From positions 147,230 to 211,229 of the forward strand of contig SAQR01000005.1 of assembly GCA_004020365.1 (NCBI GenBank): DNA of 64,000 bases, written 5' to 3'. Positions 63,713 through 64,000 of this stretch are shown here, piece by piece; the stretch's first letter is position 1, and each line of letters starts with the position of its first letter. Below the pieces are notes generated by a model, which saw only the letters and a program-made list of their open reading frames with translations, did no database searches and was not told the origin of the DNA. Source of the stretch: Mesorhizobium sp. (GTDB lineage Bacteria > Pseudomonadota > Alphaproteobacteria > Rhizobiales > Rhizobiaceae). The position numbers were made by a program, and so were the translations under genes.

Positions 63713-64000
63713 CTAGTTCACAGTCCCTGGGGCTCGAAACGGCAGGCCTGCGACAAGGTTCTGCGGCTTCATGCGGATCGTTCGGTCGGGGGTCATGGCC
63801 ATTATGAGCCAGACGGGCCTGGCGCCCACCTGCGGCTGAACATCGCCAGTGTCGGAGAAGGTTAGCCGGAATAGTGCAATGACCCGCTTTGCAGTCTCCG
63901 GGTCAAGTTCATCGCCGGCCCAGAGCGTATTGCCGATGCGGGTCGCTTCGGCGTCGAGGCCGACAAACCAGGCCCAGTCCTCGTCCTCGATCCGCTCCAC
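63713..64000 (-). CDS. DUF6352-family protein, C-terminal part (5' end outside the window)
   Basis: The minus-strand frame is open through 64000, so the start is outside the window. The visible 95 residues (RIEDEDWAWFVGLDAEATRI, then RPVWLIMAMTPDRTIRMKPQN) match the conserved C-terminus of DUF6352, a protein that begins many Fdh operons of this type. Function unknown. Confidence 0.8.
   Translation of the reverse strand: MERIEDEDWAWFVGLDAEATRIGNTLWAGDELDPETAKRVIALFRLTFSDTGDVQPQVGARPVWLIMAMTPDRTIRMKPQNLVAGLPFRAPGTVN

Overview
The window is high-GC chromosomal DNA of an alphaproteobacterium, most likely Mesorhizobium or a close Phyllobacteriaceae relative. This is inferred from the gene set (MurA, an OmpA-family protein, FixJ-type regulators paired with PAS kinases, an FdhABC operon with DUF3305/DUF3306/DUF6352 genes) and from rhizobial-style intergenic palindromes. 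Both window edges cut genes: a ROK-family protein on the left and a DUF6352 protein on the right. No rRNA, CRISPR array, integrase or intact insertion sequence was seen. Layout, left to right. Positions 1-9.8 kb are mostly housekeeping: ROK protein, tRNA-Thr, murA, an orphan VapB antitoxin, an SDR, a ParD antitoxin with a frameshifted ParE, a large OmpA-domain protein with a 33-residue tandem repeat, a YcgN-like protein, two exported proteins, and tRNA-Ile2(CAT). Positions 10.3-38.1 kb are an accessory-looking stress, redox and sensing region. It holds an MBL hydrolase, a Bfd-like ferredoxin, an orphan cytochrome b, a MscS channel with a cyclic-nucleotide domain, alpha/beta hydrolases, an NmrA-like protein, cupin, CBS, GST, SDR and HD-domain proteins, an AhpD-like protein, an EmrAB-type pump with its TetR, an SPW protein, a patatin, and two FixJ/PAS-kinase modules. 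One module is a four-gene operon with a five-PAS MASE1 kinase. Several remnants (pirin, a truncated NmrA-like copy) show gene turnover. Positions 38.1-48.4 kb carry a peptide/nickel-type ABC importer operon and an RND efflux operon. Positions 48.6-55.7 kb carry a TetR-controlled DUF6151/DUF6958 pair, a 753-residue 2OG-Fe(II) oxygenase, a Tat-exported aldo/keto reductase and an AraC regulator. Positions 55.8-64 kb hold two small envelope proteins and a complete formate dehydrogenase operon with its accessory genes. How the genes may work together: the strongest non-obvious signal is a promoter-like motif, TAGAC followed 34-35 bases later by a GA-T box. It sits ahead of five transcription units in the 10-33 kb region: the MBL hydrolase, the leader ORF of cytochrome b, an alpha/beta hydrolase, the AhpD-like gene and the SPW gene. 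Three FixJ-type DNA-binding response regulators lie in or beside this region, so the region may be one dispersed stress regulon. The TetR and ParD genes are preceded by clear dyad operators.
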